A DNA stretch of 64,000 nt from Cyclospora cayetanensis (Eukaryota; Apicomplexa; Conoidasida; Eucoccidiorida; Eimeriidae): contig NW_020312046.1 of the NCBI RefSeq assembly GCF_002999335.1, positions 62,001-126,000 on the forward strand, given 5' to 3'. Under the pieces are notes generated by a model, which was not told where the DNA came from, did no database searches, and saw nothing but the letters and a program-made list of their open reading frames with translations. The translations under genes and the position numbers were made by a program. Positions 11,975-22,715 of this stretch are shown here, in pieces (the first letter of the stretch is position 1; every line of letters starts with the position of its first letter).

Positions 11975-14900
11975 TATGTTCTAATACGTCTCTCCGATGT
12001 ATTTAGTCGTGGCCGCCGCTGATTTTCACGTGATGGCAATGCGCATGCATCTTCGGGTACTGCGTCTTCAGTATACTTGCGACGATAATTCGCATTTGAC
12101 CGTGAGCTTTAAATCGCTTATTTTCTTATTGTGTAACTGGATGATATTTTTTGCAGTAATATCGCATGGACAGGATCGGCTTCTGGGTTTGCAACCCGCA
12201 TGCTGAAAGCGAGCAACTTTGTATTGACGTAGGTGAGACTCCTGGCCTCCTCTATCTCCGTTTCTCATCTCTGGTCCCGTGCCCTCACTGTTGCCTTTAG
12301 CCGACAATTGTCAGGGTAAAGGGCTTATTTTGCTTTGGCACGGTCTAGCAGTAATGGTTGTACATACCAGGTGAAGATTTCACGGGAGAGACGAGCTTGT
12401 GGGGAGGGTTCGGCTGGGGGCTTTATATGAATACAAGTGTAGACAGTAAAGCTTATGCGGGAAGTTGACTTCGAAAAGTGGAGCTTACCGGTGTCTCGAG
12501 TGGGGGATTATATTGAGCAGCTATCCTCTACAACAAAAGGTCTGGTGGACACGGGGTGGGGTTCCTGCAAGTTTTGTACTCTCTATACGTACGACTGTGA
12601 TTGACTGATTATGTAAGGATATCGATATGACACATACTGACAGGTTTTGCGGAAACTCAGAGCCCATTGCTGCGAGTCGCCGGTGCGCCCTTTTTGTTGT
12701 TTCTTTGCAGTCCTTCCGATCGCCTGGAAAGTTTGCGTTGAGATGCTGCTGTCGATACGATGTATTCTTTCCCCCCAGTATTTGCTTTCCTTTTGGAGGT
12801 TTCTGCGCATGGCCCGGAATAGCAAGGCGGCGTTGATGCTGGAAGGCCCGATCAGTGTGCAGTTTCCTCCAAGCGCAGTGTTAGAAAGAGGAGCACTTGT
12901 TGCAGCGCTTTGGTCAATGCTCATCTCCCTTGCAAAGCTCAGGAGTTGGCACCACAGCAGCGGATATATAGTTGTTCAGTGGCCCCCTAGGACTTCGTGG
13001 ACCCATTGACTTTATGTTTCGGCGCAGCAGTTCAGTAGCCGCCCGAGACCGTCCAGGCACCGCGGTGAATTAGACTCAATTCGTTTATTTTCTTTCCCCT
13101 TTCGTTGGTAGTCGTGGTAAGGGCGTTTATAAGAATGTTCATAAGGATACACATTGGCCGTACTCTGAAGTATGGATAGTTTGAGATGTACTCGAACATA
13201 AGGGCAGTAACTGAAGTCACAGCGTGTAAAGTCCGTCGTCTGTTTATGTACTTACAATGTGGTTACGATTCTGGCTTTGGTTCGCTTGGCCGGCTATCTT
13301 CGCCTTGCTTCATTTTTAACGCCGCCTGCTTATCCAGCTGGTGCATGCGAATTACGAAAAATGAAGCTCAAGTATATAGAAATGCAATTCGCTGGTGTCT
13401 AACGTACATGTTGGCCAGCGCTTCCTCTTTGCAGCTCACCATTCACTGACCGTTGCGCGTGCTTTCCTTGCTTCCCCCTTTTCTCTCCCCGAACCCCCCA
13501 TCCTGCCCTCACCACCGAACTGTGAATGCTCTGCGCATATCCTCGATCTCCGGCTTTTTCACCTTATTCTGACGGAGTGTTGTTCGGTGTCATGATGCAT
13601 TCGGCGTCTGCTTTTTCTGGGGAGGTGGAGAAACAGGCAGACGGAAAGTTTAGGGCGTGATGCTCAAGGCCTGTGTAGTGTCAGTTGCTTTGCTAGCGTA
13701 TTTCAGCTTGGTAGAGCCGGGTGACACTGGCTACCAGACACCACAAATAACACTTCAAGTTTTGCAGCGATAAAGTAGCACGTTCAGGTGCCTCTGGGCA
13801 ATCAAACTAATGAGTGCGGCTCGCGAGTATTATAGCAGAGCAGCTCTACCTGCCTGTCTTAAAAAGCGCTATGTTAGAATGTACGTGAGCTAAACGGGTC
13901 CGAGTCGCTATCGTGCGCACAGAGGAGGCAGCGTGTCTTCTCAAATTACGCTATTCTGTAGATGCCAAGTGCTTAGTTGCTTTTGTGTCAATTCGTGGGT
14001 TTGCTGGTGTATTTGATTCCACAGCCAACTCATGTAAGAATTGTGGTTTCAAGCATAGCAACAGGAGGTATCATTGGGGAGCTGTACGGGAGTGCACCAA
14101 CAGGACTATCTAGGCTCCATACATTAGTGTAGTCCTGGTATAAAAGGAACTCATGAATTACTTGCCATACCTCCGTCTTAACTTCGAGCACTACAATGGA
14201 TATGCGCGTCATTATTTGGGCGTGGCTGTAGTAGTGTCTATCACTGCAATTGTTACTGTGGTACTCCTGTGGAAAGAATTAGCTATTTAGAAAGGCAATT
14301 ACATTTTCCTAGAAAAAGTCCAATAAAATGCAGCGCTGGAGGACCATTTAGCGACGTGCAAGCGGTCAATCGGCAGTCCCCTAGCAGTGGGGAGACTTCT
14401 TAGTCTGCTTGTGTCTCCCGTTTCCGCAGGATTCTTGAGCGCAAGCATTTAAACCTTGCGGGTAGAAAAGCACCTAAAATACCGACCCACCCATACATGC
14501 CAACGATATATGGTAGAACGAGATAGTGCCGTAACATTTTTGAAGTGTCTCGAGTCATTCTTCAGTGTGCAGAGGAGGCGGAAGCCTAGAAGCCCCGCTC
14601 ACAAATAAGTCAAGCAAAACCGAAGGTCTATCGGAAGCATTCGACTATTGCAGACAGCACTCGGCGCTTCATCTTTTACAGACTATCGGCTGCTCATTCA
14701 GCCATCGCTTGTCGAGCATTCCAGCCAGCGCTCTGTGTGTGAGGATCCATTAGTGGAAGCTGCAAAATAAGGCACGTATGACTAGCCGAAGGTACACAGT
14801 GAGAAACCGTACGTATACCGCCTTCCTGGCTGCAGCCAATGCTTTTGGTCTCGTCCATCCTTTCTTTGCGTGGCTATCCCAAGCCATATCTTACTCATGC

Positions 14901-15259
14901 ATGCATTGCTTCAGGCCCTTGCCAGCGATTAACTCTCGAGGCCAGTGCTGTAGAAAGATTCACTAAATTCACGGTTCTGACAGTCCACGTCGAATAAGCT
15001 CCACATAGGACGACTCTTTACCCTAATCTCAATGTAAACTTACTGGAATGTTGAGGTGTTTTCAGGAAAGGTGTCCGTCGTTTCCCTACCCGTGCCCTGC
15101 AGCATTGCCGACGTGACGGGGGAGGGACAGCTAGTGCCCGCGTTGCCGCACCCTCTAAGCACTTCGAGCATCCACAGCTAGTTGCACAGAGGATTTAGCG
15201 CTCACGCACGCAACGTAGCGCCTCTTTGCCTCAAGCAAACAATATTCTGCCACTCGGTA
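11975..15259. other. Long gene-poor region
   Basis: About 3.3 kb downstream of the START gene. Open frames are short (up to 120 codons, 12647-13009) and lack domains or biased codon use. No retroelement motif was recognised, although this stretch adjoins the retroelement cluster and may include unrecognised decayed parts of it. Confidence 0.4.
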
Positions 15260-16500
15260 CAGGCCAATTAGTCAATATTTTGCTAGTTCTCAGCTAGACT
15301 AGCTAATGCAAGATAGAGTATTAAACTGTAGCTTGGCCATCTATATCTTCTTCCTTTTCATAACACATGCCCTCATGTTTCGTATCTCTGCGTCGAGAAT
15401 AAATGCATGCAGGAAAGCGGAAAATTCCTCGCCCTATCACCACTACCCAGGCAGGTAGAACGTAAAAGCTGTGCACATGAGAAAAACAAACGTATGGGTC
15501 AGTCATTTTTGTGAAACCGACGGGACGAAACGCGTATACTATCAAACAACGAACAAGGGCCCGAACCAAAACGATCGAGTCGATGCGATGCCTCAGTGTG
15601 TAGGAGTGCTGAGTGTCTAATCCCTTTGCTACACGTAACCCGAGGACAAGCAACACGAACAAGGGAATCAAAACCCACACTAGTGTAGCGGAGCCTGTGT
15701 GCCTTGTAGTGGAGCATGCAACGTCGTCGGTTTCCAAGCCCCCAAAAGAAACACGCGGAAGAATGTAGGGACAACATACCTGAGATTTTTTGCGCATTAT
15801 CTATCTAGTGGAAACTTTCACATTAGAAAATTTTAATTTCCAAGCAAGATCCACGGTAGAATGCAGCTGTTTGAGGCAGGACATGCATAGAGGAAGAACA
15901 ATCACTGCCAGGCATGCCATGCCTGGCGCCTAGCGTGAAGCATTCAAACCAAAACATTCTAACCACAGGCAGTGAAGTCCGACATTCTAAGCCGTGACAG
16001 AGCTGGAGGAAGGAATGTTATGGCCATCTTGTCTGAGTCGATCAACAGCGATGTGCATGCTCTCCTGACTCTTGACCGCTGGCAGTCAAACAAGAAAGTC
16101 CATGGTCGAATTAGTCAAAATCGTCCCAGAGCCTGGGAGGCTTTGCAAAAGGGTTGGGTTTGGGAGAATCGCATGGCTTGAGGAACTGCGAAACGCAGTC
16201 AGAAAGCACAAGCGACGGATTCGTCGCTCTTTTTGCCAGAGGAGGACATCCTCCACGAGGTAAAGCTTCACATTTTTGGTGTTTTGTGTCTTGGAAATAG
16301 TCACCGGTGTGTGGCGTACAAGGCACTGGCCTGACTGAATTTCGATAAAAGTCGTGAGTCATCACATGCAAGAGCTGCTGCACTGCACAATAGTGAATTG
16401 CTGGGGCATTGCTAGAATGCGTCGGAGACCTTGTTGGGGATGCTGCTCCCCGCTCACGCACTGCCACTGTGTGCGGTTTCATGTCATGGCTTCGCAAAAG
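15260..16500 (-). mobile_element. Decayed, internally deleted Ty3/gypsy copy (minus strand)
   Basis: A minus-strand relative of the element at 17.2-21.6 kb. Reading it reversed: about 16480-16290 matches the spacer after RNase H (19.36-19.56 kb in the plus copy); 16270-15965 matches the start of the integrase region (19.80-20.01 kb); 15910-15840 matches 20.89-20.97 kb; and 15797-15340 matches 21.03-21.52 kb, including the shared peptide FRPVGFTK...DPYVCF. It ends near the shared TGAGAACT motif at about 15.29 kb. The integrase C-terminal region present at 20.3-20.7 kb is absent, an internal deletion between about 15.96 and 15.91 kb. Stops and frameshifts break every frame. Boundaries are approximate. 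Confidence 0.7.
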
Positions 16501-16806
16501 AAATAAATGGCTTCAATCGTCAACAAACGGATTGTTTTGGGGCATCAGCCTGAAGGAAAATATGTGACGATGGACGTAAAAGGTGGCACAAGGTTTCATG
16601 AGGCAGCGGAGGCCGGCTTGGCAGTAGATTTAACACATCCACCCCTCAGCTGGTTGAAAGGCATGCCTTCTTAGCCAATAAAATGCCTACATACGCGTTG
16701 ATGAAGTTATGCCAAGCATAAAAGTATGATGGCCGTGAAGATAGGGAAGTACTCAAGGATTTTAACAGCCCCCTGCAGATGGATCTTTCTTTGTGCCCTG
16801 CAAATA

Positions 16807-17140
16807 AAGAGAGAAGAATACTCCTTAAGGCATATATGTTAAATAGAGATCGATGGAAATCATGCTGAATTAGAAAGAATCTCCTGCATGAAGGGATCGT
16901 TATTGTTTAAGCCTGCATGCAAGCTCTGACTCATCGCTTTGTACTTCCCTGACTACCCCGGAATCGAAGAGAGAAGCATGCTCTTTACGGCATGTATATG
17001 TTGGGGGAATAAGTAATTCAATGCTGGATTCACTAAAGTAGGAGAAGGCTTCTGCCTGGATGGATTACTACAGTTCAAGCGTTAATACAAGCCGTCACTC
17101 AATACCTTACAGCTGGAATATCTCAAAAAACAAGTTTTGA
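16807..17140. repeat. Imperfect tandem duplication, about 165-base unit
   Basis: Two adjacent diverged units begin GAGAGAAGAATACTCCTTA (near 16809) and GAGAGAAGCATGCTCTTTA (near 16971). Both continue through matching motifs: GGCATATATGTT/GGCATGTATATGTT, a TCCTGCATG/TGCCTGGATG block, and GCAAGCTCTGACTCATC/ACAAGCCGTCACTCAATA. The array sits just upstream of the retroelement's recognisable domains, so it may be part of its leader, gag or LTR. Confidence 0.6.
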
Positions 17141-17727
17141 GAGGATCAGTGGGGCTGAAGGTATACACTCGATTGATTGGTATACTGTGAAATATAAAAC
17201 TTTAGTTTACAAATGGCACAACCTACACGAGCAGCCGCTTTAGCGGGGTTGAAGTCTACTTGAAGTGTCACGTCAGGTGGTCACAGGGTTGGCGGTGACT
17301 CAGCAAGTAAGCAATCAACCGGCGGGCCTTCGACATGCGTTGTTGTACTTGGTGCTTCAAAAGCAGATAACCCAGCAGAAGTAGGCTAAATGGCGAGCAA
17401 CGAAGGATCATCAAGGAAACAGCAAGCTCCCCACGCAGGCTGCGGCTCAGGAAAGAGGACTACAGAAGACGAAGCGCCAGTTGGAAACCCACTACTGAAC
17501 GAATATGCAGCGATAAAAGTTCGTATTTATTGCCATGAATCGCTAGCGAGGACTTGGCTTTGAATGCAAAGTGGATCAGCTGTCCGAGCAGACGGCGCAG
17601 AACTGCAGTCTGCCTTTTCGTTTGCCAGCGCGATCCCTAAGACTCAGGCTTCCTGACGGGCGGCTGAACACAATGATGAACTAGCATCTTCATTTATCTA
17701 CAGCGTTGAACCGGATTTGGGTTTAAG

Positions 17728-17775
17728 CAAAATGGTTTGTGATGTCTGTGGTGGACCCCAGCACCATGGCGTAAT
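17728..17775 (+). pseudogene. Gag-like zinc knuckle remnant
   Basis: The translation reads CDVCGGPQHHGV followed by a stop where the fourth ligand would be expected. It resembles a CCHC knuckle of Gag nucleocapsid (CX2CX4HX4C). The position, upstream of RT in the same orientation, fits. On its own the motif is weak. Confidence 0.45.
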
Positions 17776-18129
17776 CTAAGGTACGCCATATGTGGCCCAA
17801 TGGAAGGCACTCATGCAGGTATCACTGCGCTCCGTGGAGGTTAGTGTTCCGCTAAGTGCTAGAAAGAGAATTGCTGGTCCTGTCAGCAGTGCACTTCTAA
17901 TATATGGCGAGGGGCGTAGAGCCGGTGCCCTAACAAGATGAGGCAGCGTCTTTATGCGGGTAGCTTAGCAGCAAATTACAACAAGATTTTTCGAGCACGT
18001 ATCCCGTCATACTGGCTCTATAACTGATTTTTAAATACATATATTTGATAGGGCCTACAGGCAAAAACGGCAGGAATGGGCAAATGTCCGGTATGAATTC
18101 GCCACTGCGCTAAATAATGACGAGCTGCC

Positions 18130-18720
18130 AGCAAGTTGGCCAGCTGCTGGGCGCGCAGTATTTCGTGTTAAGCTGGTTCCCGGGTCAGAACAGAGCTGTG
18201 TTTCGCGATATCAAAAGCTTCCACTGCATAAAGAGGAAACTGAGCGGCAGTTGGCTGGTTTTCTAAAGAAAGACGAAGTGCAGGAATTGAGCAACGCCTC
18301 TTTTGGGCACAGGCCGGCGTCCGTGCCGAAAAAGGAAGAAAAATGGCGCATGGGTTATCGTTACGCCACTGCACAAGATTACCCCAAATCAAGCGCTCTA
18401 GGTGCCTCATATCAGCGAAATATCCGAAAAATTACACGGATAAAATGTTTTCTCGGCATTTGATTTCACAGACACTTTCTTGCATTTCCCTATTCACCTT
18501 GACTGCAGGTATAAAACAGCGTTTAGTATTCGCACTTTCAAACTCTAGCTCTCTAGCTCACCTTTATGCCGTTTAGACGTTTAACAACCCAGATACACTA
18601 TAACGCTTTGTTCAAAGAAATCCGTATGCACCTATCAAGGGTGGGTAGATGGCTGTGTACATGGAAGACGTCTTAGTATTCAGCCGAAACGCTCGCGAGC
18701 AGCAACATTAAATATGCCGC
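18130..18720 (+). pseudogene. Reverse transcriptase remnant
   Basis: The frame 18160-18463 shows KLPLHKEETERQLAGFLKKD then VPKKEEKWRMGYRYA, matching the fingers/palm of Ty3/gypsy RT (YRLSP.E...L..QL.ELL, then VKKKDGS.RMCIDYRALN). A stop near 18463 breaks it. Downstream, around 18655-18690, VYMEDVLVFSRN corresponds to the catalytic VYLDDILIFS motif, with Asp-Asp altered to Glu-Asp. Decayed and non-functional. Confidence 0.8.
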
Positions 18721-18959
18721 GGGCTTCAGCTGCTAAGGGCCAAGCAGTGGTGCGCGAGGGAACGCAAGTGTACCTCTAGTCAGAACAATTGTGTCTCCGG
18801 GACTCGTTTTTCGGATGCATGAAATGAGCCAAATCCGGCAGAAACCAAAACAAGGCGGGGCTTTCACCTTTACACGGCCCCACGGACACATCAAAGCTCC
18901 ATAAAACACAAAAATTATCCGATTATTTGTTTGCATCGCTGTTCTTCTGGCTAATCCAC

Positions 18960-19420
18960 GTTATAAAATGCAGTTAATGACCTTGGCAGAGGAGGCTGAT
19001 GCTGCAACAAACACGCTTAACGGCCACCCCACAACTCCTTTAGTACTTGCGCTGCCCGTTTTCATCAGTGTCGTTTCTTCCTTTCAACCAAACTTATTGG
19101 CGCACCAGTCAGAGGTATTTTTTCTTTACAGGCTACCAAATGTTCAAAATACCCAGTTGTTGATTTTTTTCTCACTGCTTCACCTAAACCGAGCAGGGGT
19201 ATACAGTGCGGAAAAAGGAACTGTGCGCGCTGTGGCGGGGCACGGAATATGTCACTATTTACAGGGGGGCTACGGCACTGTCCACACCGACCAGTCTTTG
19301 ATGTACTTTACAAAACGTTTTTAAGACTTTGATAAACCTAGTGGTTCGCCGCCTCAGGTGCTCCCTGCAGCACTCTGTGTAGTGAACTGTCAAGAGCATT
19401 CCCAACGGTCTCCAAGGCAC
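18960..19420 (+). pseudogene. RT connection / RNase H remnant
   Basis: Near 18966-19075 the peptide TNTLNGHPTTPLVLALPVF matches the stretch preceding RNase H in Ty3/gypsy pol (F..LK..LT..PVLALPDF). Near 19277-19310 VHTDQSLMYF corresponds to the RNase H HTDH.SL.YL motif. The copy at 37.8-38.2 kb preserves the same segment better, with VHTDYRSLMYLIQNF. Frames are broken between the two parts. Confidence 0.7.
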
Positions 19421-19789
19421 TCTAGCGAAGGTACATGAATTAACTATTGTGCAGTGCAACAGCTCTGGCATGTAATGACTCACGTCTTCTATCGGAATTG
19501 TGTAACACTAGTGCTTTGTGCACCACATATCCATAACTATTGTAAAAAGCCAGAACGCCAAAACGTAAAGCTCTACCCCGTGAAAACTGGCAGCTTATGG
19601 CTCAAATAGCGACGACCTCGTCGCTTGTGCATACTGACTTCGCTCTGCAGTTCTGTTTGGCACAAAATGCCTTTGCATTCAACTTTCGTGCCATGACAGA
19701 GTCCACTGTACACTGGAGACATTTCATGGTTTATCCGGTGGCCTGGGATGCGTCCTGCGGGAGAGGAGTATGCAGTGTCAAGCAGATAT

Positions 19790-20115
19790 TGTTAGCAGCT
19801 CAAATCACGCAATTCTCCTAAACCTGAAGCTTCTGCGTAGCCTTCCGGGCTCTTGAACGATTTTACTAATTTGACTATGGACTTCTTTAGTTGACTGCAG
19901 CGGTGAAGAGTCAGAACAGCAAGTGCAACGTTGCTGATCGACTCAGAAAACATGCCCACTTCATTCCTTCCTCCCGCTCTGTCACGGCTCAGAAATTCGC
20001 TCAATAACTCTTGTCTTATGCGCGTAAGCTTAAGGGGGTGGTCAGAAGTATTCTTGCAAATATTAAGCTGAAATTTGTTGATGCGTTCTGGCGTGCCTTC
20101 GTGACTCCCCTACAC
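19790..20115 (+). pseudogene. Integrase core remnant
   Basis: Around 19928-20005 the reading ADRLRKHAHFIPSSRSVTAQ matches the integrase core signature VDRLTKYAHFIP of Ty3/gypsy elements. The following VVRSILANIKLKFVDAFWRA matches IVSDRD..FTSKFW, with the catalytic aspartate lost. The 38.5-38.8 kb copy matches it closely and the 16.0-16.26 kb minus copy more distantly. Confidence 0.8.
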
Positions 20116-20289
20116 ATTGCCACAATGTGCCCCCTGCGAACCACCCTGAGGCAGATGAACAAACACAACGAACCAGCCACACTCTTCTGCGGCATTTAGT
20201 TTCCGTGCTCACAACAATATAATTGCTTGTTTCGTGTGCAGCATGGGTTGACAATACAGTCGTACATTCGTGTACTTGCTGCTCTTCCG

Positions 20290-20670
20290 CATACGTGTTT
20301 GACAGTTAGAAGTTCCCCTCCGGTCCGGGCGTAGACTTGATGGTCCAGGGTCAGCAGCCACCTGCAGCAGCGGAGGTTGTTTGAAATGTAGATGGTAAAT
20401 GCATGTGAATGTCTGTGCCGAGGTCGAGGAAGGCAATCACGAGATCTTAATAAGCGGCGGTCGGCGGTATGGTTTGAGCTGGGAGACGTGGTCCTGGTTG
20501 ACCGGCCGTCTTTGTAAGGTGTGCAGAAAGTGACCAGACGAGGACATGTTACTGCCAAGTGACTTGGGTCATTTTTTATCCTTGCACAAATCAGTGCTCT
20601 TCCTTACTCTATTTTCTGCCCTCAGAAGTTGGGGGTTCCACAGAACTATGAATATTGGACTGCTAAAGCC
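20290..20670 (+). pseudogene. Integrase C-terminal region remnant
   Basis: The reading VWFELGDVVLVDRPSL, then LGSF and ISALPYSIFCPQKLGVPQNY across stops, matches the small barrel after the integrase core (F..GD.VLL...L, W.GPF.V, VHPVFHVS-like end). The 39.1-39.4 kb copy is very similar at the nucleotide level and more open. Confidence 0.75.
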
Positions 20671-20949
20671 GTTTCGAGACTCTTCCAACCTGCACAGGTG
20701 ACCCATGTGGAGGCGGAGGACCCATAGGGAACTGCAGAGGTGCTGGGTTGTAGGATTAGTGAGCCCCGAGGATACAATGTATGGGTTTATCTAGTGCAAT
20801 AGGGTGAGAAAGGCTTACCGCACTGTTTGACGTAACAGCATATGTGGGCTTCCTTGCATGTGGGAGGACTCGCCGCTCTGTTTCGTTTACGCTAGTCACC
20901 AGGCATGGTATTCCTCGCGATGATTGTTCTTTCTCTATGCATGCCTTGC

Positions 20950-21540
20950 CTCAAACAGCTAAATTAGGTGTGGACGCTGCTTGGAAATCACCACTTTCTG
21001 ATGTGGAAGGTTCCTGTAGACAGAGTAATGCGCAGGCACTCTCACGTATGTTGTCTCTACATTCTTCTGCGTGTTTTAAGGGGCTTTGAAACCCACAATG
21101 TTGCATGCACCGGCTGTTTGTCCATGCAGACATTCCATTATAAGGCACAGAGGCTCTGCTGCACTAGTGTGGGTTTTGATTCCCCTGTTCATGTTGATTG
21201 CCCTCAATTTTCCTGAAGCAAAAGGATTAAGCCTTCAGCGCTACTGAAATTGAGGCATTGCACCGACTTGGTCTTTTTGGTTCGGGCCCCCGTTCGTTGT
21301 TTGGTAATGTGCGTGTTTCGTCCCGTCGGTTTCACGAAAGCGATTGACCCATACGTCTGTTTTTTTTCATATGCACTGATTTCACGTTCTGCCTGCCTGG
21401 GTAGTTATGAGGGGGCGAGGAATATTCCGGTTTTCCGCATGCATTTATTCTCGGCGCAGAGGTATAAAACACGAGGCCGTGTTTTTCAAAAAGGGAGAAA
21501 GGTGTGTAGGGCTGAGCTTCATTTTAAGGCTTTCTAGTGC
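20950..21540 (+). repeat. Retroelement 3' region shared by three copies
   Basis: This segment begins around a cytosine-rich GGCACTCTCACGTATGTTGTC. Related sequence occurs at 15.8-15.3 kb (minus) and 39.77-40.1 kb (plus). The two copies at 21 and 15 kb keep the same peptide in one frame (CC.YIL.RV..G.ET..VAC, then FRPVGFTK..DPYVCF). It may be the 3' LTR/U3 or an extra 3' reading frame; the data do not decide. Confidence 0.6.
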
Positions 21541-21590
21541 AGTTGTATTTCAGTTGAGAACTAATGAATAATTGACTATCAGCTCGCCTG

Positions 21591-22715
21591 CCCACGCATT
21601 TTATACATGGTTCTTAGGAGCTTGATACAACGAGGCGCAATTTAGTGTTTGTGCACTAGAATTCACTTGCAACTAGCTGTGAATGCTGAGCATACCTAAA
21701 GGGTGGTGCTGTACTTGCCGTAACTGTGGCTCTCTCTCGTGCTGGGAACTGTGAGGGCGCACGCAGGGGGAGGCTACAGTTGGCATGAGAATCGCCCAAT
21801 AACTTTTTGTGAAGTTTGAGATTAGAAAGAAGTGAAGGGTCTCCCTGGGTGTGACACAGACTGCGTATGTGTTGCACCCGTGCGTACAGGCCGCACCGAA
21901 ACTCCCCATTACCCCAGAAGCCGAGTAACTTATAATAAAGGTGGTCTATTAATAAATATTATCCGAATGGTGGATTTGCGCTGCTCATATCGACCGATAT
22001 CCATCTTTGATGGATGTGCTGGCACAGCTAGCAGCGCGAGGCGACAAATTGTCATTGGTGGCTGTGACCTTATATGAGATTTTGCAATATTAAATTGACT
22101 AAGTTCATTGTTTTTCTGTGTGGAAGGGGCAATAATACAGATCGTCATGGTGCGCATATATGCGGAAGACAGCGGTGATGCATGCACAGGACCGCATGGC
22201 TCGACGCGTAATGTTCATCGCAAGTCCACCCATCAGAATGTTGGCAGTTTCCCTATATTAAGCCTTTGAGAATGAAAAGTGAGCAGAGGCGAGTCCGCCG
22301 ACTGTGGGTACACTTGAATTTCGCTGCTTCCATTTCATGGCGCTGGCGCCCCTGCTCCCCCGTTAGTGACTCCAATTGAATTGTTCTGGTTTTCTGTTTC
22401 GCTGCATCTTAGCACGTATTCTCCAGCACACAAGGTTGCCTAGGGTTTTTGTTGTGGCTCGTTTCCCTCAGTCTTGATGGTTCTTGCCTCCCCTGCTTTT
22501 ACAGCTTCTAGCGAAAAGCTGAATATTCATGAGACTTTGGGTGTATTAATCCATTTTTGAGTCTCTCATCCACTTTAGTCTCTTTTTTGTGCATTTGTGG
22601 CGTCTATTCTTCGATTAGCCCTCGCGTGCAGCTGCTGCTGGCTGCCTTGTCGTGCAGTTACTGGCAGTATCGTTTAGTCTTCTGAAGGTGTCTCCGCGTC
22701 CTCCATCTTATCAAG
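21591..22715. other. Intergenic region upstream of the DHHC gene
   Basis: Between the retroelement and the DHHC gene. Short open frames only. The T/C-rich stretch 22.45-22.65 kb is likely the 5' untranslated and promoter region of the downstream gene. Confidence 0.45.

Larger units (their letters stand above)
17200..21590 (+). mobile_element. Decayed Ty3/gypsy-type LTR retrotransposon (pol order RT-RNaseH-IN)
   Basis: Copia-type elements place integrase before RT; here the order is zinc-knuckle-like motif, RT, RNase H, integrase core, integrase C-terminus, which is the Ty3/gypsy order. Every domain is interrupted by stops or frameshifts, so the copy cannot be active. Sub-features are listed separately. 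The last about 600 bases (20.95-21.58 kb) recur in the other two copies and may be LTR or a 3' reading frame. The 5' boundary is unknown; no matching 5' LTR was recognised. I infer the family from motif order and sequence; clade assignment (for example chromovirus) is not shown. Confidence 0.75.

Noticed and set aside
15321..15797. 158-codon minus-strand ORF as a stand-alone host gene
   Set aside because: The same sequence recurs at 21.0-21.5 kb (+) beside integrase remnants, so it belongs to the retroelement.
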